Source: Blakeslea trispora (taxonomy: Eukaryota; Mucoromycota; Mucoromycetes; Mucorales; Choanephoraceae). From it: a stretch of DNA of 59,233 nt. Numbering within the stretch: the stretch's first letter is position 1; every line of letters begins with the position of its first letter. Positions 18,700 through 28,434 of this stretch are shown in pieces. Location of the stretch: positions 1 through 59,233 of the forward strand of contig JAIWNE010000157.1 of assembly GCA_025331445.1 (NCBI GenBank), given 5' to 3'. The translations under genes and the position numbers were made by a program. The notes below the pieces were generated by a model, which did not search any database, was not told where the DNA came from, and saw only the letters and a list, made by a program, of their open reading frames with translations.

Positions 18700-20801
18700 C
18701 TACTCAAGCTTGTCTTTTTCAGCACGGTCATGAACAAGTTGAGCAACCTTGAAAGCAAGATCGTCAGTCTCGGCACGAGAAGCAGCTTCAGCATAGACAC
18801 GGACAGCATCTTCAGTACCAGAAGCACTAAAGTGAAAAAATGTGTTAGGGGATGGGCTTTATCAAAGTTAAACAGTTGATCTTACCGAACAAATGAACGA
18901 CCATTGCTGTATTTGGCAACCAAAGCATCGATTTCTGCTTGAAGACCAGCAGGCTCAACCAGTTGACGTTCAGCGTTAGTAGTCTTGAAAATGTGTCTAT
19001 CAGGTACGACAACCTTGACAAGACGGTTAGGAAGGTCGGTGTAAGCTTGATCCCATTCTTCAAAGCCCCATTGACGGCTAGTAAGGATGGCTTCTACCAA
19101 GAGCATATCAGAGATGGCATCACCTACAGTTTGGTTGATTAATTCAGTCAAGGCTTCAAGTTGAGCAATGGCTTGCTTCTGAGCAGGTGTTTGACTGAAT
19201 TTCAAATTAGTGTCTAGGTATTCCTCTCAAACTTGTTAGCAATTCACTTACGATTCAGCAGACTTGATGGCATTGAGGGCATGGGGACTGAAGAGAACGG
19301 TACCGTGACCGTTAGCTTCAAAATAAACACCAACATCGTACTTTTCAGCTTCATGGTGAAGATGCTTGACACCAGTAGAAACACAAGAGACAGGAACGTT
19401 CTGTTGCATTTTTTTTGTAAGACTCGTTTGTTTTCAAAATTGGCGTACATTTATGTCACTTACCAAAACCTTTGTAAGATAGTTTGTAGAGCTACCGTTA
19501 GCGTAAGCAGTTTGAACAACGCCAACCTTAATAGAGTTGATACCAGCTTCCTTGACAAGCTCAGCAATGAACAAAGCAGCAAGACCAGCAATCTTATCGC
19601 CATCCAAAAGTCTAAAAGTGCCATCTTCAGTAGCGTAATAAAAGACAATACGATCAGCATCGCCATCGAAGGAACAGTATCTTTCGCCAGCCTTTAAGGT
19701 GACACCATGAGGGCCACGTTGTTGAGTCTTGACAAAATCAGCACCACACTAAGAGACAATCACTTATTAGTTGCATACTCTCTCTTTTTTTTTCTTTGGC
19801 TAATTAAAACTTACGTTCTTGTTTAATTGACCTAAACCAGTAATGTTATCGTTTACAACTTGGACAGACAAAATATCTTCAGAAATAAACTTGGTCATTT
19901 CACGAAGTTTAGGAGCACCAACACCATTGGCACAATCCACAACCAAAGTAGACAAACGAGGCTTACCCTTCTACTCATAACAAATTAGATTTCAAAAAAA
20001 GAACCACTCGAATAATTTTTTAGAAAAAGTTACTTACCACAGCAGTAGTGTAAGCAGTGGTCAACTTCTTATAATAACCTTCTTCAGTGGGCTCACCATA
20101 AGCATCGTTAGTACCAGCAGTGTTGATACAGCGAACAAGGTAGTGGAGCATAGGGGTAGTCTTCAAACCATAGTTAGTGTGTTGAGCACCAGAGGACTTC
20201 AAACCGAGCTCAAGGGCATTGACCAAATCAGGACAACTAGGTCTGTTCAATTTATGTTAGGTGTATCCAAGTTATATATACGCGTTTTTTTTTTCTTTAC
20301 CTAGTATCGTGTGCGTAGATTACTTGAGCGGGTGCTTCAACATCGATCTTGTTTTGAGCAATAATCTCATCAATTACTTGAACAAGAGTTTCGCCATCCT
20401 TAGCATTAGCAAGCTTAGTAGCATATACTTCCCAAGATTGTTCCAACATTTCACCGCGAGGATCCACCAACTTGACACCGTTATCCTAATCAATCATAGT
20501 TAGACTAAAGTCAATCAACCCCCTTTTGAGTACTACCTCTTCAGGATTATGAGAAGCAGTAATCATGACACCAATAGCAGAGCCATTCAACTTCTTGGAA
20601 CGCAAACTGGCCAAGATAGCAACCTTGTACATGACAGAGCCTAAAACATCGGCCCTGAAAAAAGGATTAATTTGCCATTCAAAACCTTTATCATAAGAGA
20701 ACTTACTTTGAGCGGAAACCAGCTGTACCGTAGGTGTAGACAAATTCAGGAATCTCGTGAGGGATGAAGTTATTCTTAATAGCAGCAGTATCGAAGGACA
20801 T
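18700..20801 (-). CDS. AGM1/PCM1: phosphoacetylglucosamine mutase
   Basis: Nine exons (minus): 20801-20707, 20654-20537, 20485-20301, 20242-20038, 19970-19815, 19748-19464, 19400-19252, 19194-18886, 18826-18700; 1629 nt, 542 residues. The enzyme converts GlcNAc-6-phosphate to GlcNAc-1-phosphate for UDP-GlcNAc, the precursor of chitin, N-glycans and GPI anchors. Visible signs are the phosphoserine loop [15 protein letters not shown] (S66), the metal loop FDGDADR (D281, D283, D285), the sugar-binding FEANGHGT segment and the phosphate loop [12 protein letters not shown] from residue 501. [11 protein letters not shown] separates it from ordinary phosphoglucomutases. Length is that of the family. 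All splice sites are GT-AG. Repeated GTCGCAC motifs and a 34-bp duplication lie upstream. The 3' end faces the M28 gene, 155 bp away. Confidence 0.97.
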
Positions 20802-20834
20802 GATTAATAGTAAAGAAGGAAGAAGAAGTTGAAA

Positions 20835-20904
20835 ACAAAAAATAAAAATAGGAACGCTTTTAATAAACACAAAAAATAAAAATAGGAACGCTTTTAATGA
20901 ACAT
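20835..20904. repeat. 34-bp tandem duplication upstream of AGM1
   Basis: A segment with AAAATAGGAACGCTTTTAAT occurs twice in tandem with a 34-bp period (GGAACGC at 20851 and 20885) and one clear mismatch near the end. It lies 35-100 bp before the AGM1 start, in its 5' UTR or core promoter. Confidence 0.9.
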
Positions 20905-20934
20905 ACACCTTTTGCCGCAAGAAAAATAATTAAA

Positions 20935-21011
20935 GTGTCGCACTCTAAAAAAAAAGCAGTGTCGCACAATTCAGGAAAACAGTGTCGTGCTTTTCAAAAT
21001 AAATATGTCGC
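20935..21011 (-). promoter_or_regulatory. cluster of GTGTCGCAC-type elements upstream of AGM1
   Basis: GTGTCGCAC at 20935-20943 and again at 20959-20967, a variant GTGTCGTGC at about 20982-20990 and GTCGCA near 21005. Read in the AGM1 direction these are GTGCGACAC, the same orientation and core as the pair before the M28 gene. Role as a factor-binding site is inference. Confidence 0.45.
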
Positions 21012-21094
21012 AAGGCAGTCATCTTTTTATGACTGGGCAACTTGGTTTCTAGCATCTGCAACTACTTGAAGAATATTATCTTTTAAAGTATACT

Positions 21095-21214
21095 GGATAG
21101 GCATCAACTTATCCAAACTTAAACAGCGTAAAGCCTCAGTTCTTAACGTTGTAAAAAAGCCTAGGTTGGATAGGTTGGATAGGCATCAACCTATCCAGAT
21201 TTAAACAGCGCAAA
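21095..21214. repeat. 38-bp direct repeat with palindromic core
   Basis: Two copies (21095-21132 and 21177-21214) share GGATAGGCATCAAC, TATCC and TTAAACAGCG. In copy 2, GGATAGG and CCTATCC form a perfect 7-bp stem around CATCAA. Short TTGGATAGG repeats precede copy 2. The second copy ends 39 bp before the next ORF. Confidence 0.8.
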
Positions 21215-21252
21215 ATGTTTTTCCTATAAGCACTACCATATCTACTCAGACA

Positions 21253-22090
21253 ATGTCATCTCCTCTACCACCAGCTAAACTAGTGTTACTTAAAAATAGT
21301 TATTTCATTTGTCCTGAAGAAGATTTTAGTACTCCACAAAACTTGAGGAAGCATATTCTTAGAATTCACGACCTACAAATGCCTAGCCGCGAGGTTAGAA
21401 TGAAACATAAGGATACAAATGAAATTATGTACATTTCTCAAGAGCTGAATCATCCAAACGTTGAACTACATCTTGCTTGTCCCTCTTGTCTTTATAGCTC
21501 AGAACTCAAAGAAGACCTTAAGAAGCACGTTGAAGCCCAGCACTATTGTAGTAAAAGAATTCGCAGCAACGTTGAAACAGAGAATCACCAAAAAAAACCT
21601 GCATTGATAATATATCTGCCCCCACTACACGAAACATCATTGCATTCACAGTGATAACTGATAATCTCTATACTCCACATCAACCAAAATTGGCGGTAGA
21701 AACAACCGTAATATGAGTAGCAACCTCAAACTTAAATTGGAAGAGAATTTGACTGCACAAGCCTCGTTGGCATCTTTGAATTTTTTTGATTTGCTAAAAA
21801 GTGCTTTGGAAAAACCTAGAGCCTCTCTACCTAAGTACTTATGGAGTCAGTCAATACACACAGACATGGAAGAGGATCAGATAATCAAAATCATTCAATT
21901 TATCTTGACGGACTTTGCAGGAAAATGCAACCAATCACAACTATTTGAACCGAAGCATGAGCGAACCTTCTGGATTGACAAGATTATACCCATTTTTCAA
22001 TCAATTGGAAATGTCGTATTTGGGCATATACAGAAGCTAGAACGACTTATAATCGGAAATCCAATTAATCATTACCAAAGGTTATTTTGA
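21253..22090 (+). CDS. C2H2-like zinc-finger protein, two frames, uncertain or degenerate
   Basis: Two open frames follow each other: 21253-21654 (133 residues) and 21713-22090 (125 residues), in different frames. The first has one complete C2H2 finger (ACPSC ... LKKHVEAQH) and an earlier half finger (CPEEDFSTPQNLRKHILRIH) that keeps one cysteine. The second has EHERTFWIDKIIPIFQ-like features (KHERTFWIDKIIPIFQSIG) but no named domain. They could be exons of one gene, but I found no intron joining them in frame, so this may be a decayed member of a multi-copy Mucorales family. Which of these is right cannot be decided from the sequence alone. The end lies on a perfect 11-bp inverted repeat. 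Confidence 0.45.
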
Positions 22091-22109
22091 CAGATGAGGT
22101 CAAAATAAC
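22081..22109. repeat. perfect 11-bp inverted repeat
   Basis: GTTATTTTGAC at 22081-22091 and its exact complement GTCAAAATAAC at 22099-22109, with a 7-nt loop. It overlaps the last codons of the preceding frame. Confidence 0.9.
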
Positions 22110-22181
22110 AATAAATCAAATAATGTTCACAAAGTTGGAAACTTAAAATCATTTCAGATATTACCAGAGGTAATCCTGAAA

Positions 22182-22559
22182 TCAAACATCTAACAAGCAT
22201 TGGTAAAAAGCGATGGTATGATATATAAAGCGTTCAATGTGCCTAGCCAATACATTGAAAGCATGATCAGATTTGTATTCATTGACTCTCTTCTCATCAA
22301 TACTTGAAATGGCTATATGACATGACACATGTGATAGCAGGATGGTTGCATAGGCCTTATAATACCAAGGTAGCAGCATCTAACAAAACAAGCAATGATT
22401 CTAGAGATTTCATTATAAGAAAAGACTAAATCATTACTTGGATAAAGATAGTTCTGAGACATAATCACAAAGGGCTTGTCTATCGTTATCACCTAATCTA
22501 AACTGATCTAAACATCCAACGAAACAAGTGAACAAGTATGAAACAGTTATGCCTGACAT
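22182..22559 (-). pseudogene. possible small two-exon gene or remnant
   Basis: Minus frame 22379-22182 (65 residues, ending YQCLLDV) starts directly at a good acceptor (TTTGTTAG|ATG). Upstream, 22559-22438 reads as 40 codons from ATG (GITVSYLFTCFVGCLDQ) and ends at a donor GTAATG. The two exons join out of frame (122 nt before the donor), so the pair does not give one protein as sequenced. Composition looks protein-like. No family is recognised. Confidence 0.25.
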
Positions 22560-22796
22560 ATTGAAACACTAATCAAGATTAAACATATCTTGTCGAGCAT
22601 AATTAATATCTCTCCAAGATACAAATCAAGTAAACAATATATCTCCACCTTATTCAAGGCGGGGATGAACTCTGGCTAAAGCCATCTTTCAATTAAGGTG
22701 AACAGTCATCCTAGTAGGAAAACTGCTCATACAGATAAAATTATAACGGATTGATTGATTGATTGAAACCGAGATATGTATGGAAAGTTTCACCCT
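22560..22796. other. intergenic, low-complexity
   Basis: AT-rich spacer with a short ATTGATTGATTGATTG run at about 22750-22766. No gene is seen. Confidence 0.4.
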
Positions 22797-22955
22797 GAAA
22801 TTTAACCGCAATTGATAGCGATTTTACAAGAAATAGACTTGCATGAATCAGGATACCAGAGTATGCTTGGGAAGAAAAAGTGCTTTCTAGCCATGACATC
22901 CTAATTCATGCAAGTCTATTTCTTGTAAAATTGCTATCAATTGCGGTTAAATTTC
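22797..22955. repeat. foldback: 58-bp near-perfect inverted repeat
   Basis: The left arm (22797-22854) and right arm (22898-22955) are reverse complements over 58 bp with two mismatches, around a 43-nt loop. The outer ends are GAAATTTAACCGCAATTGAT and its complement. I see no convincing target-site duplication beside it. It could be a MITE-like element, or a hairpin RNA source. It stands 600 bp upstream of the secreted protein gene. Confidence 0.93.
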
Positions 22956-23084
22956 CAAATGATCAAATCGCGGAGTTTGCAACATCCACGAGCTACACTG
23001 TATCTAATACAACGCACAAGCGAATTGATTAGTGCAGCTTATTCATAACATCTCTTAAAAGACAAGCTCCATCAAGCCAAAAAG

Positions 23085-23106
23085 ATTTTATTTTATTTTA
23101 TTTTAT
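23085..23106. repeat. (ATTTT)n microsatellite
   Basis: About four ATTTT units at the 3' side of the secreted protein gene (minus strand: AAAAT repeats, probably in its 3' UTR). Confidence 0.7.
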
Positions 23107-23176
23107 ACAAAATCACTTCTAGCTCACCAATTATAGCACAGAGTGTGGTAAGCCTTCCAAATAGTCTAGGTAAATC

Positions 23177-23560
23177 TCAAGTAAATTTAGGATCAAAATT
23201 GACATCACTGATGGTGCCAAAATAATAGTTATCAAGACGGGTAAAATTTGCATGGTTGTTTGTTGACCATACACTTCCATATTGGACCATAAAATCAGCT
23301 GCTATCTTTTCACAGTTCGTTCTCGTAACAGATACTTCTCTAATACAAATAACTCTGTCAGTACTACATAGTGTGATACCAGAAGGGGTCGCATCTACAA
23401 CCACTTTAATGGTTTGCTGGCCAATGTCATCTTGATGTTCTACAGTAAGTTCTACTCGATTATTACAAACAATAGAGGCCTTCCAAGTATCTGCGTTAAC
23501 AATTGCCGGAGCAAACATAGCAAGACCGGTAACAAAAATGAAGTAATTTGTGAGTTTCAT
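23177..23560 (-). CDS. small secreted cysteine protein, unknown function
   Basis: A single exon of 127 residues. Residues 1-23 form a classic signal peptide (MKLTNYFIFVTGLAMFAPA followed by IVNA). The mature chain of about 104 residues has four cysteines (IVCNN, TLCST, VICIR, TNCEK), enough for two disulphides, and no membrane segment. Asp/Asn-rich polar segments suggest a compact extracellular domain. A TATA box lies 80 bp upstream and an A-rich tract follows the stop. No family is recognised; size and Cys content fit an effector-like or surface protein, which is only a guess. Start choice is clear because no upstream in-frame ATG exists before the TATA box. Confidence 0.75.
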   Translation of the reverse strand: MKLTNYFIFVTGLAMFAPAIVNADTWKASIVCNNRVELTVEHQDDIGQQTIKVVVDATPSGITLCSTDRVICIREVSVTRTNCEKIAADFMVQYGSVWSTNNHANFTRLDNYYFGTISDVNFDPKFT

Positions 23561-23638
23561 TATGTCGTATAAGTTGTGTCCTTAAAATGGATATGAATAA
23601 GTGTGTATACCTTAATTTACTTGTTGTTGTTTTATCGC

Positions 23639-23647
23639 TATTTATAA
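23639..23647 (-). promoter_or_regulatory. TATA box of the secreted protein gene
   Basis: On the minus strand the sequence reads TTATAAATA, about 80 bp before the ATG at 23560. Confidence 0.6.
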
Positions 23648-25772
23648 GGATTGTTAAATCAGACTTTGCTTCTTTTTCTTTTTTGGGTTACAAAAGACTG
23701 AAAGTTATTTGTTAACAATGAAATTATGTATGCGGTATGATGAGCGATGGCCTTTCTCTTTTGATAAAGAACTTTCGTAAAAGATATGCTTGACAACGAA
23801 AATGCCAAAAAGAGTACACTTGTATTATATTGAAGTTGATCAATTTGCTCTTGTATGTTAAATCATTTTGACTTTGTCTACCGTATTCCCTAATTTTATC
23901 CATGATGATGGTTTCGCAACCAAGTTTGACAAAGGATTATTCAAGTCAACCAATTTTCTGGTGCCCCTCTAAAAAGAGTATACGAACCTCTAATATCAAA
24001 AAGCCTAAAGTATAAGCATTGCTTTATTGTTCTGCTTCTCATAAATCCCTTCAGCTTTTAAATGGATGGATTACTCCATCTGCAAGAAAGAAACTGAATA
24101 GTGTTTGAAAAGGATCTATTTGCTTTAATCGGCACATATACGCGTCAACAATTATAATAGACTACATACCTTTTTTTCCAAACAGTTTTTTGCACATCAT
24201 ACAAGTAGCAAGAGACTTTTTTTTGGAAAGACTTAAACAATCATCAGTAAATAGCTTATAGCCCAAAGAACAGTATTGTTATCTTTATAAGTAGTATGTT
24301 CATTTTAACTGATAGTTAGAGGAAAGAAGGGACAAAGAATCTCCTTTTTTCATTGTTTTCCTAAAGCATATTGACCACATCACTAATCCACATCCTCATT
24401 GGCAGACATATAGATTGTTCGTTTATTCTTTGCTTATGCGAATTTGGTTCATTCTTGTTCTATATCAATATACATCTTCTTTGTTAAACAATACAAAAAG
24501 ATCGCATTTCTATCCTTGGCATGTAAAGAGAAGAGTTCGGCATAGATCATTTATGGTAGTTACTGTTCATTAGTCTGCAGTAAAAAAAAAAAAAAAAGAG
24601 AGAGAAAAGGATGATTTATTAATGTTTTCATATCAATAAAAGCATGCAAGCTAATCATATGTATCTTTGTTCTCTCAATAGTTAGTCTTTTTCTTGTATA
24701 GCTTGTTTGTAGGCTGTGCTTATAAATTAGACAACTGTAGAAGAAAGAAAACTGCTTTGGCATTACAGAAAAAGTAGATAGTACGAAGACTTGCTTTGAT
24801 GTCAACACGCTTGTCGGCGAATCTCATTGGCTTGATATCCCCTTGAGTGTGTCTAGATTGCTTCATGTACTTTTGGTGTACTAAATTGCTGTGTATAGTG
24901 CTAATGATGTCTATGTATTCCTTACTACTTTGCCTCAACACAACAATACATTGCTCAGAACAGTTAACAAACCTTTGATACCTTAACATGCAAACAGTAG
25001 TCATTGGGTTATACTAGGTGCAAAAAGATCAATTGAGCCTATTTAGATTAGTCAATACAGTCCATGCTAAGACTATGAAATATTTAAACAGAATCAATAC
25101 ATCAAGAGCCTTCTGGAAATGTCACTTGTCAATTAAAAAAGTAGTCCATTCGAGCAAACAATGTTAATGATAGTTAAATTGACAATCATTAACTATAACT
25201 CTTAAAAAATACTAGATTCTCCTATGCTCTTTTATTTATTGATCTCATTTGAAATACATAACAACTGTAAACATATTCCTCAAATCATAAACAAAAGACC
25301 GCAACTCATGGCAAAATAACTCGAACATGTTGGTGTGCACAAACTCTTTATTAAAGAACATGCCAGCCATAAAGATACAACTTGTCAATTCCATAAGAAA
25401 CATGCGTTCAGTAGTAGCCAGTATACAATAATATTAAACAATGGCGATATATAGCAGGTCACAATATCCTATCCAGCTTTGTGACTCTTGCATCAAGACA
25501 TAAATAATGAAGTAATGATACAAGATATGACATCTTGCAACTGCTGTGAATCAAACAACAATACCTTTAGCTCTATGAGCGATGTTATTATTCACAAACA
25601 TGGCCCACCTCAGGCCTTTATTCTGATTGCTGCAAAGTCAAGAAGCACCAAGTTTATACTATCGGATTTATCCAAATTGACCTAGTGTTTCAGATAAATT
25701 GAACAACCACAAATTCTAGCTACTTGTGCATATCTTTAATTTGAATATTTTTAACATGAGCGCCTTTTTTTC
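23648..25772. other. intergenic, no gene seen
   Basis: AT-rich block of 2.1 kb. Frames at 24560-24808, 24720-25004 (minus) and 25488-25685 (plus) are short, overlap one another and show no domain or intron partner. Confidence 0.5.
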
Positions 25773-27476
25773 TCAACCAAAATTATGAATGATTTTTGGG
25801 TCTAAAAGATATTCCTCTGGACCAGTGCCAATTTCAAGACATTTGATATCTTTGCAAATCAATCTTATTCTTATGACTTTCATCTCTGATTCTGATGCAG
25901 ACCTTTCAAATTCACTATCGCTGATTTCTGACAGTTGAGGTTCATGTTGATGCTCCCGATAATAAGCCTCTACTCCCGATTGTATCAAATGAAGGTAAAC
26001 CAGGTCTTTGGGTGAGACGTCTGAGAAGGTTACAGTCAAAGAGTCAAAGGAGATAAAGGGCATATTGAGTATAGCAAGATCATGATATTCATAGCCATCA
26101 TAAAGTGCATCATCTGAATAGTGAAATGTAAAAAGAGCCTCTCTTAGATATGGCGTACAGGCTACGAACCGATTGATGAAGTCTATGCCACGACTTGTAT
26201 GTGCCTGATCATAGTTGGGAGCCAACTCCAGATCTAAATATGTAATTGGCAATACGGTGTCATCATAGTCAGTGTCATCATTGTAGAATAGCCAAAGTGT
26301 CTTAAGTTGCGAGCAATGCGACAAAATCCATATATCTTCAGAGTTACTTGAGGTGATACCAAGTTCGTCAAGTTGGCTCAAGTAAGTCCTTGTATATGCT
26401 TGTGTTGGGTCGAGCACCTCTCTAATACCGAAAATGTCCAACTTTGAAGTCTTTGGTTTGGACTTGTCATTTTTCACTTCAAAACCAGACCTGCAAAAAT
26501 AGATGCTCATTTCTCCTGGCCATTGACGCGAAAGAAGTGCATGAAACAATGGTAGGCAGTCTTCAACATCTTGACCCACAGACAGACTGTAATTGTCTAT
26601 CGAGTATAAATAGTCTACCAGTTGAGTTGATGCTCTCCATGACTGGTTCATGCCTTCAATGTCTAAACTTGAAACTTTGAACTGGAGTTTATCGACCTTG
26701 GAAAATTTGCGACAAACGTAATCCAGATAAGCTTCTGAAATGTCTTTCGAGTCAATATGAAGCTCCTTAATTCTTGTGGTTGGTTCTATATGTACCAACC
26801 TGTCTTCATGCTGATCAAGGGATAAGAGACAAAGTTTGGTATAGACAGCGTTTGGACAGAGTTTAATGGCATCCTCTAGTGATTGAACGGTTGCGGTTTC
26901 TCTGCCGTGAATCTCCAAATTCTCCACTGCATCGAATCGAGTCTCTCGAGTGATATGAAGAGCAGATTGAAAACAATGTGGTTCTGAAGACGTCCCAGTA
27001 TTGGATGAAATGTCGAGTACTATGTTTAATAATCTATCCTGGATGGCTGATGCAATAGCATAATAGTATTTACATAAAGGACTATAGATACGATTCAGAT
27101 GTGGCCAATGACCATGATGTATTTCCTGTAAAACCATTTGAAATAGATCCTCAGATGAACCGATCTCAATTTCTTTTAATTTAGGTGTCAGCTGAATTAA
27201 TGTTGAGTATTGTTTATCATGTCCATGGAAATTGCTTTGGAGAATTTTCAGCTTTTGTACGCAGCTTGACATAGATGAAGACTTGACAAGCAAACCAATA
27301 AGCCCATCTAAATCTTCGTCAGACTTTATACAGCAATTGCCGAGCATTCTATACAGGGCTGCGTCTCTGCAATTTCTGGATACAAGACTATATTGCTTTT
27401 GATCTGTTGCGTTCAAATGACTCAAAATTCTCCATTGAAGCTCATGCGGCAAGTTGTTCATTGTCATTCTCTGCAA
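25773..27476 (-). CDS. F-box protein with leucine-rich-like repeats
   Basis: A single exon of 567 residues. The F-box is at residues 8-47: NNLPHELQWRILSHL then a YSLVSRNCRDAAL segment, which binds Skp1 in SCF ubiquitin ligases. The remainder is a long leucine- and isoleucine-rich region with irregular repeats (for example RIKELHIDSK, YLSQLDELGI, CSQLKTLWLF) that looks like a degenerate LRR substrate-binding domain. The protein is acidic and ends DPKIIHNFG. Such orphan F-box genes are numerous in Mucorales and their substrates cannot be read from sequence. ATG 27476 gives the longest frame; ATG 27461 (MNNLP) is equally possible. No intron is needed. Confidence 0.9.
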   Translation of the reverse strand: MQRMTMNNLPHELQWRILSHLNATDQKQYSLVSRNCRDAALYRMLGNCCIKSDEDLDGLIGLLVKSSSMSSCVQKLKILQSNFHGHDKQYSTLIQLTPKLKEIEIGSSEDLFQMVLQEIHHGHWPHLNRIYSPLCKYYYAIASAIQDRLLNIVLDISSNTGTSSEPHCFQSALHITRETRFDAVENLEIHGRETATVQSLEDAIKLCPNAVYTKLCLLSLDQHEDRLVHIEPTTRIKELHIDSKDISEAYLDYVCRKFSKVDKLQFKVSSLDIEGMNQSWRASTQLVDYLYSIDNYSLSVGQDVEDCLPLFHALLSRQWPGEMSIYFCRSGFEVKNDKSKPKTSKLDIFGIREVLDPTQAYTRTYLSQLDELGITSSNSEDIWILSHCSQLKTLWLFYNDDTDYDDTVLPITYLDLELAPNYDQAHTSRGIDFINRFVACTPYLREALFTFHYSDDALYDGYEYHDLAILNMPFISFDSLTVTFSDVSPKDLVYLHLIQSGVEAYYREHQHEPQLSEISDSEFERSASESEMKVIRIRLICKDIKCLEIGTGPEEYLLDPKIIHNFG

Positions 27477-28434
27477 GCTTAGAGTTAAAGAGAAAAAAAA
27501 AGGGGAGAAAGAAAATAATATGATTTCCTTTCAAATCGATCCACCCGAGATGATATTCCTTTTATGGGCTGTCAGCTTAGCACTTTTGCTGAGCCAAGAT
27601 AAACTGCAAACTGATTGGTTTGATTCATCATACAAGCATCTAGACTCAGCAGAATCGATTGATAGAGCCTGATAAGATGAAAGAGAAAGGCTCGATGAAT
27701 ACATTGTATTTTCTTAGAACTAGCTTCATGTAGTATTTCGAAATTATAAGTTTGATAGCGAGAAAAGTTAAAGGATTGTTTTTGTTTTTGTATAATGTCT
27801 ATACTGATATTCATGCTGAAGGATGATGTTATGATTTACTTGATGATAATGTTGGAGAGGAAGCTTGAGAAAACTCAGTGTTGTTTGCATTCAACTTTGA
27901 TGCAGTGAGTGGCTTATTGCGTTGTATTGTACTTTGCTTGGCCAGACGGGTACTTCAACAAAGAGAGAAACAGATGCCATTGTAAATGGATTATAGAGTT
28001 GAAGTACATACAATGTATGACTCTAAAGATGTATATATATAAAGGACACATTTTTATGAAAAAAGTTAATCGCACAATCTATCAGTTGATTACCATGCAA
28101 AGTAATATTTGACTGTATCTTACAACAATGTTCGATATTCATTTTGATCAAGCTTCATGCTAACTGGCTATAGCAATTATTCAATCAAAGTCATCTTACC
28201 ATATTGTATCGCATCATATCACCTATAAATTATAAAACAAACAGCTCTTTCTTGTCTACTAAACAAGCAGACTCTCAGTTGCAGCTTTCTTTTTTTTTTC
28301 TTTTTCTCTAAAAGGCATTAACAGCAGAACTTTTGCTCGAGACGGCTCTTTCTTTATCCGGACGGAAACTAAATCTTTATTGTTTTTTCATGCCCTGCCT
28401 GCTTTTTCTCTCTTTCAGCTCTATCTAGATCAGA
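27477..28434. other. intergenic between F-box and AspRS genes
   Basis: Divergent promoter region of about 960 bp. Short frames here have no support. CT- and T-rich tracts at 28285-28310 and 28380-28420 precede the AspRS start, as is common before fungal start codons. Confidence 0.5.

Noticed and set aside
19233..19697. 154-codon plus-strand frame
   Set aside because: It crosses two AGM1 introns on the opposite strand and has no family signs.
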